A stretch of DNA of 64,000 nt from Pseudanabaena sp. PCC 6802 (GTDB lineage: Bacteria > Cyanobacteriota > Cyanobacteriia > Pseudanabaenales > Pseudanabaenaceae). The first letter of the stretch is position 1. The number at the start of each line of letters is the position of its first letter. The notes under the pieces were generated by a model, which searched no databases, had not been told where the DNA came from, and saw nothing but the letters and a program-made list of their open reading frames with translations. Made by a program: the position numbers and the translations under genes. This document shows, in pieces, positions 16,267-25,111 of the stretch. Location: positions 2,538,868 through 2,602,867 of the forward strand of contig NZ_KB235914.1 of assembly GCF_000332175.1 (NCBI RefSeq), in the 5' to 3' direction.

Positions 16267-16899
16267 ATGACAACTGAATCTAAGGTTAAAGCACAATACG
16301 ATCGCGTTGCAGAGATTTACGATCGCCGCTGGCGTTCCTATCTCACAGATACGCTAACTTTCCTGAAGGACTACATGAATCTTTCAGGGAACGAGACTAT
16401 CCTGGATATTGCCTGTGGTACGGGCGAACTAGAAAGATTGCTAATTGCTGCCCATCCTCGCTTAAAGATCGTAGGCGTTGATATTTCCGAAAAGATGCTG
16501 GAAATCGCGCAGTCAAAATTTACTGGCGATCGCAATATCGAATTTGTGCAAGCAAGCGCGATCGCGCTACCGTTTCCAGATCGCAGTTTTGACATCATCG
16601 TAACGGCAAATGCATTTCATTATTTCGAGCATCCCGCCGCTGCCTTGCAAGAAATGTGCCGTGTTCTCAAACCTGACGGGAAAGTTATTGTCATGGATTG
16701 GTGTCGAGACTATTGGTGTTGTCAGATTCTCGATATCATCCTTAAACTGATTGACCCTGCTCACAAGAATTGTTACACCCAACAGGAGCTACATGACTAC
16801 TTAGTCGAAGCTGGTTTTGATGTCACTGCCGAACAAAGAGTAAGACTGCAATTCCTTTGGGGAATGATGGCGGCTACAGGTAATGTTCTCACTCCTTGA
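16267..16899 (+). CDS. Class I SAM-dependent methyltransferase (UbiE-like)
   Basis: This 210-aa protein has YDRVAEIYDRRW at the start, the SAM motif DIACGTGELE, acidic VDISEKML, and the ALPFPDRSFDIIVTANAFHY segment of the UbiE/COQ5 group. The second half has several Cys (WCRDYWCCQIL and KNCYTQQE), unusual for the group and perhaps substrate- or metal-binding. It is paired with the preceding methyltransferase and convergent with the MFS gene 16 bp away. The substrate cannot be told. Confidence 0.8.
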   Translation: MTTESKVKAQYDRVAEIYDRRWRSYLTDTLTFLKDYMNLSGNETILDIACGTGELERLLIAAHPRLKIVGVDISEKMLEIAQSKFTGDRNIEFVQASAIALPFPDRSFDIIVTANAFHYFEHPAAALQEMCRVLKPDGKVIVMDWCRDYWCCQILDIILKLIDPAHKNCYTQQELHDYLVEAGFDVTAEQRVRLQFLWGMMAATGNVLTP

Positions 16900-16915
16900 C
16901 CTCGATCGCACCACG

Positions 16916-18133
16916 TTACGCTAGATTTTCCTGATGTTTCTTCATCGAACCCAGCAGTAAGCTAGTTACAACCAGTAAAACACCAGCAAAAACATAAGGG
17001 GAGCTTACTTGCCATGCAAATAGAACCCCCCCTAACATCGATCCCCCAACTTGTCCGAAGCTATTGGCGGCATTTTGAATTCCTAACACTGTTCCCGTGT
17101 GTTGACCGCCCCGCTCTGAAATCAAAGCAGCTAAGTTTGGGGCGATCAATGCCATACCGAATGCCAATATAGCGACTACTCCCAGCACAATGGGAAGCGA
17201 TCTCGCCATGAGCAGCAGGGATATCCCGCTTCCCATGAGTGCAAATCCCAAAGCAACCTGGGAGATCGCACTTACATGTCGAAACAAATAGCCCACAGCA
17301 ATGGTTTGAAAGAGTGTCATTACTGAGCCACAAACCATGAATACAATGCTTATTTGGATGGGGCCGAATCCCAATTTTTCTTGACCATATAACGCAAAAA
17401 CGACTTCAAAGAGCGTAAGTCCAAACTGTGCGATCGTTGTTAATCCCAATAGCAGTAATAGTGGTTTACCAAGCTTTTTCCAATTCAGGGCTGGCTGATG
17501 AGCGAGTACAGTTTCTGATTTCGATGATAACGATTCCGGCAACCAACGGAGAGCAGCTAGCAGCGTTAAGAACATCAAAACCGCAGCTAGAAAAAATGGA
17601 GGAGCATAGTTTTCAATTTTGATATCGAAAAGACCAAAGGTGAAATGTAAGTCTTCACGAGTTGTCAAGCCACCGAAAGCTGGACCTGCAATTACTCCAA
17701 GACTTACTGCTGTACCGAGCCAAGCCATTCCTTTGGCGCGATCGCGCTCAGAAGTTAAATCGGCAACATAAGCTGTTGCAGCAGGCAGCATCGCAGAGGA
17801 TAGAAACCCACCGACTGCCCGAACAACGTACAGCATTGTTAGGGAAGAGGCAAACCCAAATAGGAGTTGGGCAATGGCGGAACCAGCAATTCCGAGCAAG
17901 ATTAAGGGTCGTCTGCCGATTCGATCTGACCATTGTCCCCAAAATGGTGCTGCAATCAACTGAACGAAGGCATAAATGCTAGTTAATAAGGTAATGTGAA
18001 TCGCGATCGTTTCACGCGCAATACCTGCTGCATGTAGATGTTTGGCGTAGAAAGGAAGTACAGGCAGACTTACTCCGAAGCCAATCATGACGACAAATAA
18101 ACAAACAAACAGTAAGAATAGCCTTTTACTCAT
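16916..18133 (-). CDS. MFS (DHA1, TetA-like) efflux transporter
   Basis: This 405-aa, twelve-helix permease has motif A (GQWSDRIGRRP) after helix 2 and the antiporter-type motif C region (GVIAGPAFGG) in helix 5, so it is an H+-coupled exporter. The substrate is unknown. It is convergent with the second methyltransferase and precedes no gene of its own strand. Together with the TetR gene 2 kb away it may form a small detoxification unit. Confidence 0.88.
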   Translation of the reverse strand: MSKRLFLLFVCLFVVMIGFGVSLPVLPFYAKHLHAAGIARETIAIHITLLTSIYAFVQLIAAPFWGQWSDRIGRRPLILLGIAGSAIAQLLFGFASSLTMLYVVRAVGGFLSSAMLPAATAYVADLTSERDRAKGMAWLGTAVSLGVIAGPAFGGLTTREDLHFTFGLFDIKIENYAPPFFLAAVLMFLTLLAALRWLPESLSSKSETVLAHQPALNWKKLGKPLLLLLGLTTIAQFGLTLFEVVFALYGQEKLGFGPIQISIVFMVCGSVMTLFQTIAVGYLFRHVSAISQVALGFALMGSGISLLLMARSLPIVLGVVAILAFGMALIAPNLAALISERGGQHTGTVLGIQNAANSFGQVGGSMLGGVLFAWQVSSPYVFAGVLLVVTSLLLGSMKKHQENLA

Positions 18134-18225
18134 AACAGGTGAAGGGACTAATGATGCCTACCATACCGATTGCGCTCACTCCAACGTTTATAGCGACTAT
18201 TTCTGTATACATTTTGCAGATTAGA

Positions 18226-18378
18226 TCAATGGCAACCGCCGCCGCCGCTATGTTTGTTATGCCCCCCATGTCCGCTCTGACCATGTCCACCGTTATGTCT
18301 GTTGTGTCCCTGTCCTCGCCGTTGAAACCAGAATAAGGCGATCGCGATCAATGCAAGTCCTAATAGCAATCCAAACAT
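18226..18378 (-). CDS. 50-aa membrane protein with Gly/His-rich tail
   Basis: This small gene has a strong Shine-Dalgarno (AGGAGAG) 7 bp before ATG at 18378. One membrane helix (MFGLLLGLALIAIALFWFQ) is followed by a tail of Gly and His (GGHGQSGHGGHNKHSG, ending GGGGCH). The layout recalls the DUF2933 protein at 31746-32003 in miniature. It is the last gene before a pair of flavoprotein genes. Metal binding at the membrane is plausible; no family is recognised. Confidence 0.65.
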   Translation of the reverse strand: MFGLLLGLALIAIALFWFQRRGQGHNRHNGGHGQSGHGGHNKHSGGGGCH

Positions 18379-18433
18379 AATATTCTCTCCTAATCTTTCC
18401 TGTAAAATGGAAAAAATTGAATAGATCCAAGGC

Positions 18434-19651
18434 TTAACCGATCAATTCAGCGACTCGAAGAGCAGAGGAGATAGCTCCTTCATGCAAGCCATCACCAAGG
18501 TAGGCTCCCGCATGGTAGGTGTTATTCTCGCCGTTAGTCGCAACCACTTCATCTCGGTATCGAAAAGATTCAGTGGTATACAACGGAGTGTGGTGCTCCT
18601 GAATATGAATGATGCGATCTTTGGCAATAAGCTCCTCCAATTGGAACGACAGGAAATGATGCTGTGGCGATGAGGAGATGCCGCAAAGCTGATTCAAGCA
18701 ACCGTTATATCCCCAACGGGTGTTTGTCTGGAAAAAATCAAATTCTGAGGGGTGTCGAATGCCTTGTTCGAAATACATGGAAGTATCCCTATGAACTGTA
18801 GTAGTTGCATAATTGGCTTTCCAAGCTGAGAAGCGTTTAATTTCAGCATCGGTTGGGTCAGCTAACAGCGCCATTACCTGGTCGGGTGGCGTGGCAAACA
18901 CGACTTTATCAAACTCCTGCATTGCGCCGTTCAAGTGCTTAATTTTCACGACATCTGGGCTTCTGGAAATACTGGCAATCTCCATATTTAGGAAGACTTC
19001 ACCTTTAAAGCATTCCAGAATTTTTTCAATGTAAGTATATACACCGCCTTCAACCCTGAGCCAGTTGACTGCAAGGTAGTCCCGTAACATCGGAATTGCC
19101 AATTCTGCTGGAAAATCGTCGATCAGTTCAAACGGTATCGAGTAGCTATACATCGTCAGCAACTTGAGCCAGAGGCTACTAGTACTATCGTCTTTCAGAT
19201 AGTGCGATAGTGGCTGGTCGTAAAAATACTTCATATTAGCAAATCGGGTTTTCAGCCATAATCCAGCGGAACGGACATGGACGGTATCAAATCGAAGATA
19301 TTCGATCAGACGTTGGATGCCTGCGAAGTTTTTCTCGATCGCGACCTCCGATAAAAAATGATCGCCATTTCTGGGAAACAATGCTGAACCGATATCAACG
19401 GGTACTAATTCCACTCCCAGCTCTTGCATGAGAGCAACGAAGTTATGAAATACAGTGGGAAATTCGAGTACACCACTTTCCAAAATTTCATTGCACTCAG
19501 ATTGGTTTGGCTTCACGTTTTTGTTCAGAGTCCGAATATGTCCCCCTAGCATGGGTTGCCGTTCCAACACGATGACATGATGCCCTTGTTTATCGAGCAG
19601 GTAAGCTGTGGCCATACCACTGGCTCCGCCCCCAATAATCGCAATTCTCAT
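18434..19651 (-). CDS. FAD-dependent amine-oxidase-like oxidoreductase
   Basis: This 405-aa flavoprotein has the dinucleotide motif GGGASGMATAYLL at the start, the LGGHIRT loop typical of protoporphyrinogen-oxidase/amine-oxidase folds, and a C-terminal FAD motif (HAGAYLGDGLHEGAISSALR). The substrate cannot be assigned. It lies 45 bp downstream of a carotenoid-desaturase-like flavoprotein in the same direction, so the two probably act in one lipid or isoprenoid oxidation pathway. The long insertions in the middle are not diagnostic. Confidence 0.8.
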   Translation of the reverse strand: MRIAIIGGGASGMATAYLLDKQGHHVIVLERQPMLGGHIRTLNKNVKPNQSECNEILESGVLEFPTVFHNFVALMQELGVELVPVDIGSALFPRNGDHFLSEVAIEKNFAGIQRLIEYLRFDTVHVRSAGLWLKTRFANMKYFYDQPLSHYLKDDSTSSLWLKLLTMYSYSIPFELIDDFPAELAIPMLRDYLAVNWLRVEGGVYTYIEKILECFKGEVFLNMEIASISRSPDVVKIKHLNGAMQEFDKVVFATPPDQVMALLADPTDAEIKRFSAWKANYATTTVHRDTSMYFEQGIRHPSEFDFFQTNTRWGYNGCLNQLCGISSSPQHHFLSFQLEELIAKDRIIHIQEHHTPLYTTESFRYRDEVVATNGENNTYHAGAYLGDGLHEGAISSALRVAELIG

Positions 19652-19696
19652 AGCTGACTCCTAAGTTGATGAATTGAATATTGCATGACTTTCTGT

Positions 19697-21235
19697 TTAG
19701 CCGTTGCCTAAAAACACATCGCCAGATAAGCGCTGATACAGCAGTGCTCCTGTCCAAATGGTCGGAGCAAAGCCTGGATAGCCAGATGAGGCATTGCAGA
19801 AATAAAACTGGTTGAGCGAGGTTTCGTGATTTAGTCGCCCTAAACCCATGTTGTGCGGGGTCAGACTGGAGCCGTAGGAATTTCCATTCGGACTCCAGCA
19901 AAACCGCTCATTAGTGGTAGGGCTGCCTGTGATATGGAAGACCATGTGCTTCCTAAAATTTGGTACGTAGTGTTTTTCCACGACATTCAGGATGGAATCT
20001 AAGATTTCTTGCTTTTTCTGGTTGTAGGCTTTGCGATCGCTCTCCCGTAATTGCTTGAAATAGTCGTAATTGGCAACAGTGAGAAATTCCACAATTTGAC
20101 AGTCCTCTGGGCAATCCCCCCTCGCTTCTGTCAATAAAGTAGGCGTAGTGATCGCAAAACTAGGATTAGAAAAGTCATGGCGATCGTACATCTGCGCGAA
20201 GGATTCATTTAGATCGTCATGTCCGCTATGGGCGAGATTCCACTTGCCAAATCCATATTCTCTGAGGTCGAGATCTTTGACGACGCAGTAAGCCATGTAG
20301 TTAGATGCCGAATATTCATAGTTGAGTTTTCGGCGTACAGTTTTAGAGAACTTTTCTTCTCCAATCATTTTGGCGGCTCTTTGGGGATCAATATTACAAA
20401 TCACCGTATTACCCGTAAATTCAGAGGTCTGATGGGTGGTGAGATCGATCGCCTCCACTCCTGTAACCGTTCTATCTGTGACCCTAAATTTTGTGACTTC
20501 ATGGTTAAGCAGCAACTGTCCCCCGTGTGATTCAATCACCTTCACCAACGCATTAATAACGCTCTCAAAATGCTGAGTCGGGTAAAAAGCACCTGCCTGA
20601 TAGCCTCGAAATAAGGCGACCCAAGCATAAAATGAGAGTTGATTTGGAGGCAGTAAAAAATCAAGCCATTGCAGAGCCAATAGAGTTTGAGCGGCTTGAG
20701 GTAGTTGAAACTTGTCAAATACATTTTGAAGGGTGCTGTTGAGATACTGGACAGCGCACAATGCTTCACTTGGATGTTTGAGTATTTCAGTTGGCTTGAT
20801 TGGAGGAGCAATTATTTTCAAGCCTACGCCCGTCTTTTCGACTTCGTTGACGAATTGGCGGATGCGATCGCTATGTGCGGGAAACAGCGCAGACAATCGC
20901 TGAATCAGTTCTTCTGGTTCCGAGGGAATGTCCAAGGCATGACCTGGCATTCGCATATGGTCAAAGCCGTTGGCGTCATACCGCTCAAAGGTCACTTCCC
21001 GATCCAAGCCCAGTTTTTTGAGTACCCGATTGACGGTTTGCCCTTCACCGCAATCCCAGACATAGTGAAATTGAGCGTTAAATGTATACTTTTTAGCCAT
21101 CGTAAACGTATGCCCAAAACCACCAGGATGCTCATGGGCTTCGAGGATTTGCACTGTCTTGCCGGAGTTTGCCATCAGAGCACCAAAGACCAAGGCTGAT
21201 AAGCCACTGCCGACGATGAGGAAATCTGGCTTCAT
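19697..21235 (-). CDS. CrtI/retinol-saturase-like FAD oxidoreductase
   Basis: This 512-aa flavoprotein has GSGLSALVFGALMANSG and LEAHEHPGGFGHTF, the start of phytoene-desaturase/CrtH/retinol-saturase proteins. The C-terminal stretch NQFYFCNASSGYPGFAPT and a closing helix complete the FAD site. Likely reactions are desaturation, saturation or isomerisation of a polyene or fatty chain. It is upstream of the amine-oxidase-like gene, with which it probably forms an operon. Confidence 0.8.
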   Translation of the reverse strand: MKPDFLIVGSGLSALVFGALMANSGKTVQILEAHEHPGGFGHTFTMAKKYTFNAQFHYVWDCGEGQTVNRVLKKLGLDREVTFERYDANGFDHMRMPGHALDIPSEPEELIQRLSALFPAHSDRIRQFVNEVEKTGVGLKIIAPPIKPTEILKHPSEALCAVQYLNSTLQNVFDKFQLPQAAQTLLALQWLDFLLPPNQLSFYAWVALFRGYQAGAFYPTQHFESVINALVKVIESHGGQLLLNHEVTKFRVTDRTVTGVEAIDLTTHQTSEFTGNTVICNIDPQRAAKMIGEEKFSKTVRRKLNYEYSASNYMAYCVVKDLDLREYGFGKWNLAHSGHDDLNESFAQMYDRHDFSNPSFAITTPTLLTEARGDCPEDCQIVEFLTVANYDYFKQLRESDRKAYNQKKQEILDSILNVVEKHYVPNFRKHMVFHITGSPTTNERFCWSPNGNSYGSSLTPHNMGLGRLNHETSLNQFYFCNASSGYPGFAPTIWTGALLYQRLSGDVFLGNG

Positions 21236-21366
21236 AAAATGAGTCCCTAGACGTTTGAATAAAATTATTGCGTGGCGATGAGGGCGTGATATACGCCCCC
21301 ACTTGTGTAAGGCAGCTATCCAATCTGCCTATGCCAAAGTCTTCAGGAAGCAGTCATGCCAGACTA

Positions 21367-21708
21367 CTAAGCTGCTTGTGCTACTTGGTGTAAACTTTTT
21401 GCACAAAGACGACAAGCTTCAGCACATCGCTTACAGCGATCGTCGTGAGATGCGTGCTTATCGCATTCTTGAGCGCAGAGTTCGCAGGCTTTGGCACAGG
21501 CAACACAAACTTCTTTACAGAGGCTCGATCCCCGCAGCATGAAGCGGGCACACAATGTGCACAAATCAGCACAGTCCTGACAGAGGCGGATGCATTCAGC
21601 CATCATTGACGTATGCTCTCCACCCAGGCAAGTGCTGGCGCAGATTTCACATTCTCGCAAGCAATCCAAACAATCTCGAATGCAAGTATCCAGTGTTGCA
21701 GTTGTCAT
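21367..21708 (-). CDS. Cys-rich four-helix-bundle copper storage protein (Csp, DUF326)
   Basis: This 113-aa cytosolic-type protein has 21 cysteines, most in CxxxC and CxxC spacing along four helices (for example CIRDCLDCLRECEIC), the design of Csp proteins that pack many Cu(I) ions inside the bundle. The ATG at 21708 has GGAG upstream; an extension to 21732 adds no typical residues. A CopR-type repeat lies 253 bp upstream in the right orientation, tying it to the copper regulon far to the right. No signal peptide, so cytosolic Cu(I) storage is likely. Confidence 0.88.
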   Translation of the reverse strand: MTTATLDTCIRDCLDCLRECEICASTCLGGEHTSMMAECIRLCQDCADLCTLCARFMLRGSSLCKEVCVACAKACELCAQECDKHASHDDRCKRCAEACRLCAKSLHQVAQAA

Positions 21709-22103
21709 AGTAAAACTCCAAATTTGTGTCAATTGATTGTGTAGGTCTTAGCTACATTCACACTCTAGACAAACGTTTGTATTAAGCATGAATGCCAAAA
21801 CGGTGTTCATGAGTGGATTGCAATCATCTTCATATGAGATTGGCGCTCAATAAAATCTCCATCTCATAGATGCATTTGAGATGCTATGAAAAGTAAAAGC
21901 GCTAAATTTAGCTGAGATATGGAAAATTTATTCCAATGTTTATAAGGATAGCGAAACAAGATGAAACCAGGATGAAATTTTCTGCTGTTTTCTCACTTTT
22001 ACATAGAAGCGATCGCACTACTCGTTCCCAACTTTTCAATCATTTGACTCAATTTGGCACACTGTTACTTCTACGGCAGAGTTTTTGAATTATTTCAATT
22101 AGA
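21709..22103. other. Intergenic region upstream of csp with control signals
   Basis: This 395-bp stretch holds no credible gene. It contains the CopR-type box at 21961-21977 and an inverted repeat CATCTCA/TGAGATG (21860-21866 and 21877-21883, 10-bp spacer) that could be an operator or hairpin in the csp leader. The rest is AT-rich. Confidence 0.5.
21961..21977 (-). promoter_or_regulatory. CopR-type box upstream of csp
   Basis: On the minus strand this reads TTTCAT-CCTGG-TTTCAT, an exact TTTCAT-N5-TTTCAT direct repeat, oriented toward the copper storage gene. It is one of six such boxes in the window. Confidence 0.75.
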
Positions 22104-22742
22104 CTAAATCGGACACAGACCATTCTGACATTCAGGGCTGCGGGCAATGTGCGCGTCATAAAATGTCTTTATTAGCACGGGGTCATAACTTTGAAGTTTT
22201 TGCAGGTATCCCCAAGCAGTCAGAGCGATCGCTGAATCAAGATTTGGTCGTGGCGTGACAATAATACGAGGATTAACGGTTCTCAATTCACGAGCCTGTG
22301 CCTTAACCTTCTCTAAATCTTCACTTTTAATCAGTTGAGGATTGTAGCTAATAATAATGCCGCCATGTTCCAGATTATGTACTAACTGCTCATCGACAGG
22401 TGGTTCTTTAATGTAGATGCCCCAACTTGCAGGGGTTGCATAGTGCGATCCAGAAGTGGGAGGATTGGAATTGTAGGTAACTCGCTGTCCTTCTAGTATA
22501 TGTTGCTGCCCTAAGTTAGGGAAAATTGTACCAGGGAGGGTTACCCCAGCTTTTAACGGTGGAAGGGAGTTCCCTTGTGTTGTTACCTCGAATCGCTCAA
22601 ATGTCTTTGGCTTATAGTTGTTAATCGCCAGTATGACCACGATCGCCACCATGCTAAATGGAAAGACTATCCATATATGTTCTCGTACTTTTGCTAGAAA
22701 GGGGGAAGGACGTTTGCGTAATACTTTGCTTGTTTTATCCAT
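22104..22742 (-). CDS. DUF3105 membrane-anchored protein
   Basis: This 212-aa protein has a cytoplasmic basic start, one membrane helix (FPFSMVAIVVILAI) and an exported DUF3105 domain with NPPTSGSHYATPASWGIY and LVHNLEHGGIIISYN. The His residues of PTSGSHY and LEHG are conserved in the family, which sometimes accompanies VKOR/DsbA-like or metal genes; the biochemical role is unknown. The ATG at 22742 lies 5 bp past the stop of the MerR gene; an ATG at 22754 would overlap it. It is probably co-transcribed with and controlled by that MerR protein. Confidence 0.8.
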   Translation of the reverse strand: MDKTSKVLRKRPSPFLAKVREHIWIVFPFSMVAIVVILAINNYKPKTFERFEVTTQGNSLPPLKAGVTLPGTIFPNLGQQHILEGQRVTYNSNPPTSGSHYATPASWGIYIKEPPVDEQLVHNLEHGGIIISYNPQLIKSEDLEKVKAQARELRTVNPRIIVTPRPNLDSAIALTAWGYLQKLQSYDPVLIKTFYDAHIARSPECQNGLCPI

Positions 22743-22746
22743 GTTG

Positions 22747-23178
22747 TTAAAAATCATTTTTCTGTAAAATCGGACAGACTTCACCTGTCTCTAGTCGCTG
22801 GGTGGGAGTCCAATCTTCAAGCAGGTTAACGATCTCATTCCTCAAAGTCATCAGTTCTGCAATGCGGCGATCGATTTCGAGGATTTGATGCTTTAACCGC
22901 TGCTCAATTTCATCGCAGGGAGTTAAGCCGCGATCGTAAACTTGCAAAATCTCAGCAATCTCTTGCAAGCTCAACCCCAACTTTTGTAATCGTTTAATAA
23001 AGGCAAGACGCTTGATAATATCAGGTAAAAACAAGCGGAATTGCCCCTCAGTTCGCCCTGATGACTTAAGTAAGCCGAGTTCTTCGTAGTAACGAATCGT
23101 TTTGATCGGAATGCCGCTCTTCGTCGCAACTTGACCAATCTGTAACAGTGTTTGCTCTTGGCAGAATGCAGTCACCAT
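22747..23178 (-). CDS. MerR-family metal sensor (ZntR/CadR/PbrR-like)
   Basis: This 143-aa activator has an N-terminal winged helix (LLQIGQVATKSGIPIKTIRYYEE), a long dimerisation helix, a Cys in LTPCDEIEQRL, and a C-terminal Cys (VCPIL) after 35 residues. These fit a thiol metal site of the divalent group, though the usual second Cys of a C-terminal CxxC-type loop is not evident. Its own promoter carries a ZntR-like dyad. The following DUF3105 gene is probably co-transcribed. Inducer: Zn, Cd or Pb by inference. Confidence 0.82.
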   Translation of the reverse strand: MVTAFCQEQTLLQIGQVATKSGIPIKTIRYYEELGLLKSSGRTEGQFRLFLPDIIKRLAFIKRLQKLGLSLQEIAEILQVYDRGLTPCDEIEQRLKHQILEIDRRIAELMTLRNEIVNLLEDWTPTQRLETGEVCPILQKNDF

Positions 23179-23213
23179 AGCTTTAGATCTCAAAAATTTA
23201 TCAGCTTTTAATT

Positions 23214-23245
23214 TATATACACTCTCTAGTCGACTGGAGAGTCAA
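23214..23245 (-). promoter_or_regulatory. MerR-type promoter with ZntR-like operator
   Basis: On the minus strand, -35 TTGACT (23245-23240) and -10 TATATA (23219-23214) are 20 bp apart, the overlong spacing of MerR-controlled promoters. The spacer is filled by a dyad (23221-23242) with outer arms ACTCTC/GAGAGT and palindromic centre AGTCGACT, very like the E. coli zntA operator. It points to the merR-DUF3105 pair and overlaps the end of devA. Confidence 0.75.
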
Positions 23246-23937
23246 GTAGCGATCGCAGCGGGTGTGAGACGACCATCTTCCATACGAATAATGCGATCGG
23301 CGATGTCTAAAATGCGGTTGTCATGTGTCACTACCAGAATGGGACAGCCCTGTTCCTGTGATAGATGCTGCATCAGTTCCACTACATCTCGTCCTGACTT
23401 ACTATCTAATGCAGCCGTTGGTTCGTCAGCCAGAAGCAGTTTGGGATGGCTGACCAGGGCACGAGCGATCGCTACCTTTTGTTTCTGACCACCAGAGAGG
23501 TTGTCTGGGAAGTAGTTCGCCCGATGTTCCAATCCAACTTCCTTGAGTATGGCATCTGCTCTTGCCCGAAACTCCTCAACTGGAATGTCTTCATGAAGTT
23601 CGAGTGCGGTCTGCACGTTTTCCCATGCAGTCAGAAATTCCAGCAGATTATGCGCTTGAAAAATGTAGCCAATATCCCGACGGATGTTAACGAGTTGCTC
23701 TTTACTAGCTCCATCTAGCTCATAACCAAAAACTTTGAGACTACCTTCTTGTAAAGCTCGCAATCCACCAATTAAGGTTAGCAAAGTAGTTTTACCTGAG
23801 CCAGAAGGGCCCATCATGATTACAATCTCCCCGGCATAAATTTCCAGGTTAATGTCAAATAAAACCTGCTTCTTCAGATCGCCTTGACCGAAGTAGTGAT
23901 TGAGATTCCGAATACTAATAACAGGTTCTTGAGTCAT
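23242..23937 (-). CDS. devA: DevA-type ABC exporter ATPase
   Basis: This 231-aa ABC ATPase has Walker A (GPSGSGKTT), Q-loop (YIFQAHNLLEFLTA), signature (LSGGQKQKVAIARAL), Walker B (LLLADEPTAALD) and switch His (VTHDNRI). The pattern matches DevA, the ATPase of cyanobacterial DevBCA exporters that with TolC export heterocyst glycolipids or other compounds. It lies 4 bp after devC. The organism need not be heterocystous, since paralogs are widespread. Confidence 0.88.
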   Translation of the reverse strand: MTQEPVISIRNLNHYFGQGDLKKQVLFDINLEIYAGEIVIMMGPSGSGKTTLLTLIGGLRALQEGSLKVFGYELDGASKEQLVNIRRDIGYIFQAHNLLEFLTAWENVQTALELHEDIPVEEFRARADAILKEVGLEHRANYFPDNLSGGQKQKVAIARALVSHPKLLLADEPTAALDSKSGRDVVELMQHLSQEQGCPILVVTHDNRILDIADRIIRMEDGRLTPAAIAT

Positions 23938-23941
23938 ATTG

Positions 23942-25111
23942 CTAAAAGATATCAGCGGGATCGGCAGCTTGGAGTTTGCGTACAGCGATCGCGCCTGAAA
24001 TAAAGCACATCAGAATCGTGAGGGCTAAAACCGATATTCCTCGTTCGATATCCATTGTCATCGGCAGGCTTGTCGCGGTTTGAGTGAGATTATATAAACC
24101 CAGGGTGACGGCAAATCCAGGAACATAGCCCAGTACCGCCAGGATTAAGGCTTCTTGAAACACCATATGCAGCAGATAGCGATCGCGGTAACCCATTGCT
24201 TTTAGCGTGGCATATTCAGCTAGATGATCGGAGACATTTGTATAGAGTACCTGATAGACAATCACGCTACCAACGATGAAGCCCATGATGGTTCCCATGG
24301 TGAATACAAAGCCAATAGCAGTGTTCTTTTTCCAATAGTTTTTCTCAAAATCCACAAATTCAGCATGGGTCAAGACTTGGATATCATTGGGCAAATTTGT
24401 TTTCAATGCCTGCATGACTTTTTCAACCTTTGCACTGGGTTTTAGTTTGATTAAGCCAACGTTGATTTCTCCAGGTGCGCGGGTTTTGAATATCCGCAAG
24501 AAGTTAATATCGCTGGTGATTAGCAGTGCATCGGAACCAAAGGAGGAGCCAACTGTAAATAAACCCATAATCTTGATGCGTCGATTATTCACTTCTGGTG
24601 TAATGACCTTGCCCTGCGCCACAGCTTCGATAAAGGGTTGAAATTCTGGACGAGAAATGCGATCGAGAATCGCCATGTCATCCAGTTTGATGTGTCCCAG
24701 GTATTGGTTGATTTCTGGAATATGCAGCGTGATTTTTGTGGGATCGATGCCGATCGCTAAGATGGCGCGATCGCGCTGGCTTTCGGCACTTTTCCAGGTA
24801 CCCAGACCGACATACATCGCATTAATAGACTCAACACCATCAATACTGAGAGCCTGATAAAGCCGCCGTCGAGAAAAGTTGTTCATATTGATCAAGGCGC
24901 GGGAACGGGGATTAATCAGTACCAGATCGGCATTAAGACTCTGGTGTACGCGGGTCGCACTTACATACAGCGCTCCCTGGAACCCCATTTGCATAAACAT
25001 GAGAATCACTGCAAAGGCAATCCCTGCTAGCGCAACCAGGAGCCTGGCTCGTTCTCGGCTCAGTTGTAACCAGGCAAGAAACAGCTTGCGACTCCTGTTT
25101 TTGGGACTCAC
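23942..25111 (-). CDS. devC: DevC-type ABC exporter permease
   Basis: This 389-aa FtsX/MacB-fold permease has one N-terminal helix (LLVALAGIAFAVILMFMQMGFQ), a large exported domain (about 45-260), and three C-terminal helices including IVGSVIVYQVLYTNVSDHLAEYATLKAMGYR, the coupling region typical of DevC. Its start overlaps the devB stop by 4 bp, so the pair is translationally coupled. Confidence 0.88.
   Translation of the reverse strand: MSPKNRSRKLFLAWLQLSRERARLLVALAGIAFAVILMFMQMGFQGALYVSATRVHQSLNADLVLINPRSRALINMNNFSRRRLYQALSIDGVESINAMYVGLGTWKSAESQRDRAILAIGIDPTKITLHIPEINQYLGHIKLDDMAILDRISRPEFQPFIEAVAQGKVITPEVNNRRIKIMGLFTVGSSFGSDALLITSDINFLRIFKTRAPGEINVGLIKLKPSAKVEKVMQALKTNLPNDIQVLTHAEFVDFEKNYWKKNTAIGFVFTMGTIMGFIVGSVIVYQVLYTNVSDHLAEYATLKAMGYRDRYLLHMVFQEALILAVLGYVPGFAVTLGLYNLTQTATSLPMTMDIERGISVLALTILMCFISGAIAVRKLQAADPADIF

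Noticed and set aside
18139-18336. Plus-strand 65-aa frame near 18.2 kb
   Set aside because: It is the shadow of the small His/Gly-tailed gene on the other strand, which has a strong Shine-Dalgarno.
20705-21199. Plus-strand 164-aa frame opposite the CrtI-like gene
   Set aside because: It is fully antisense to a well-supported flavoprotein gene and has no domain signature.
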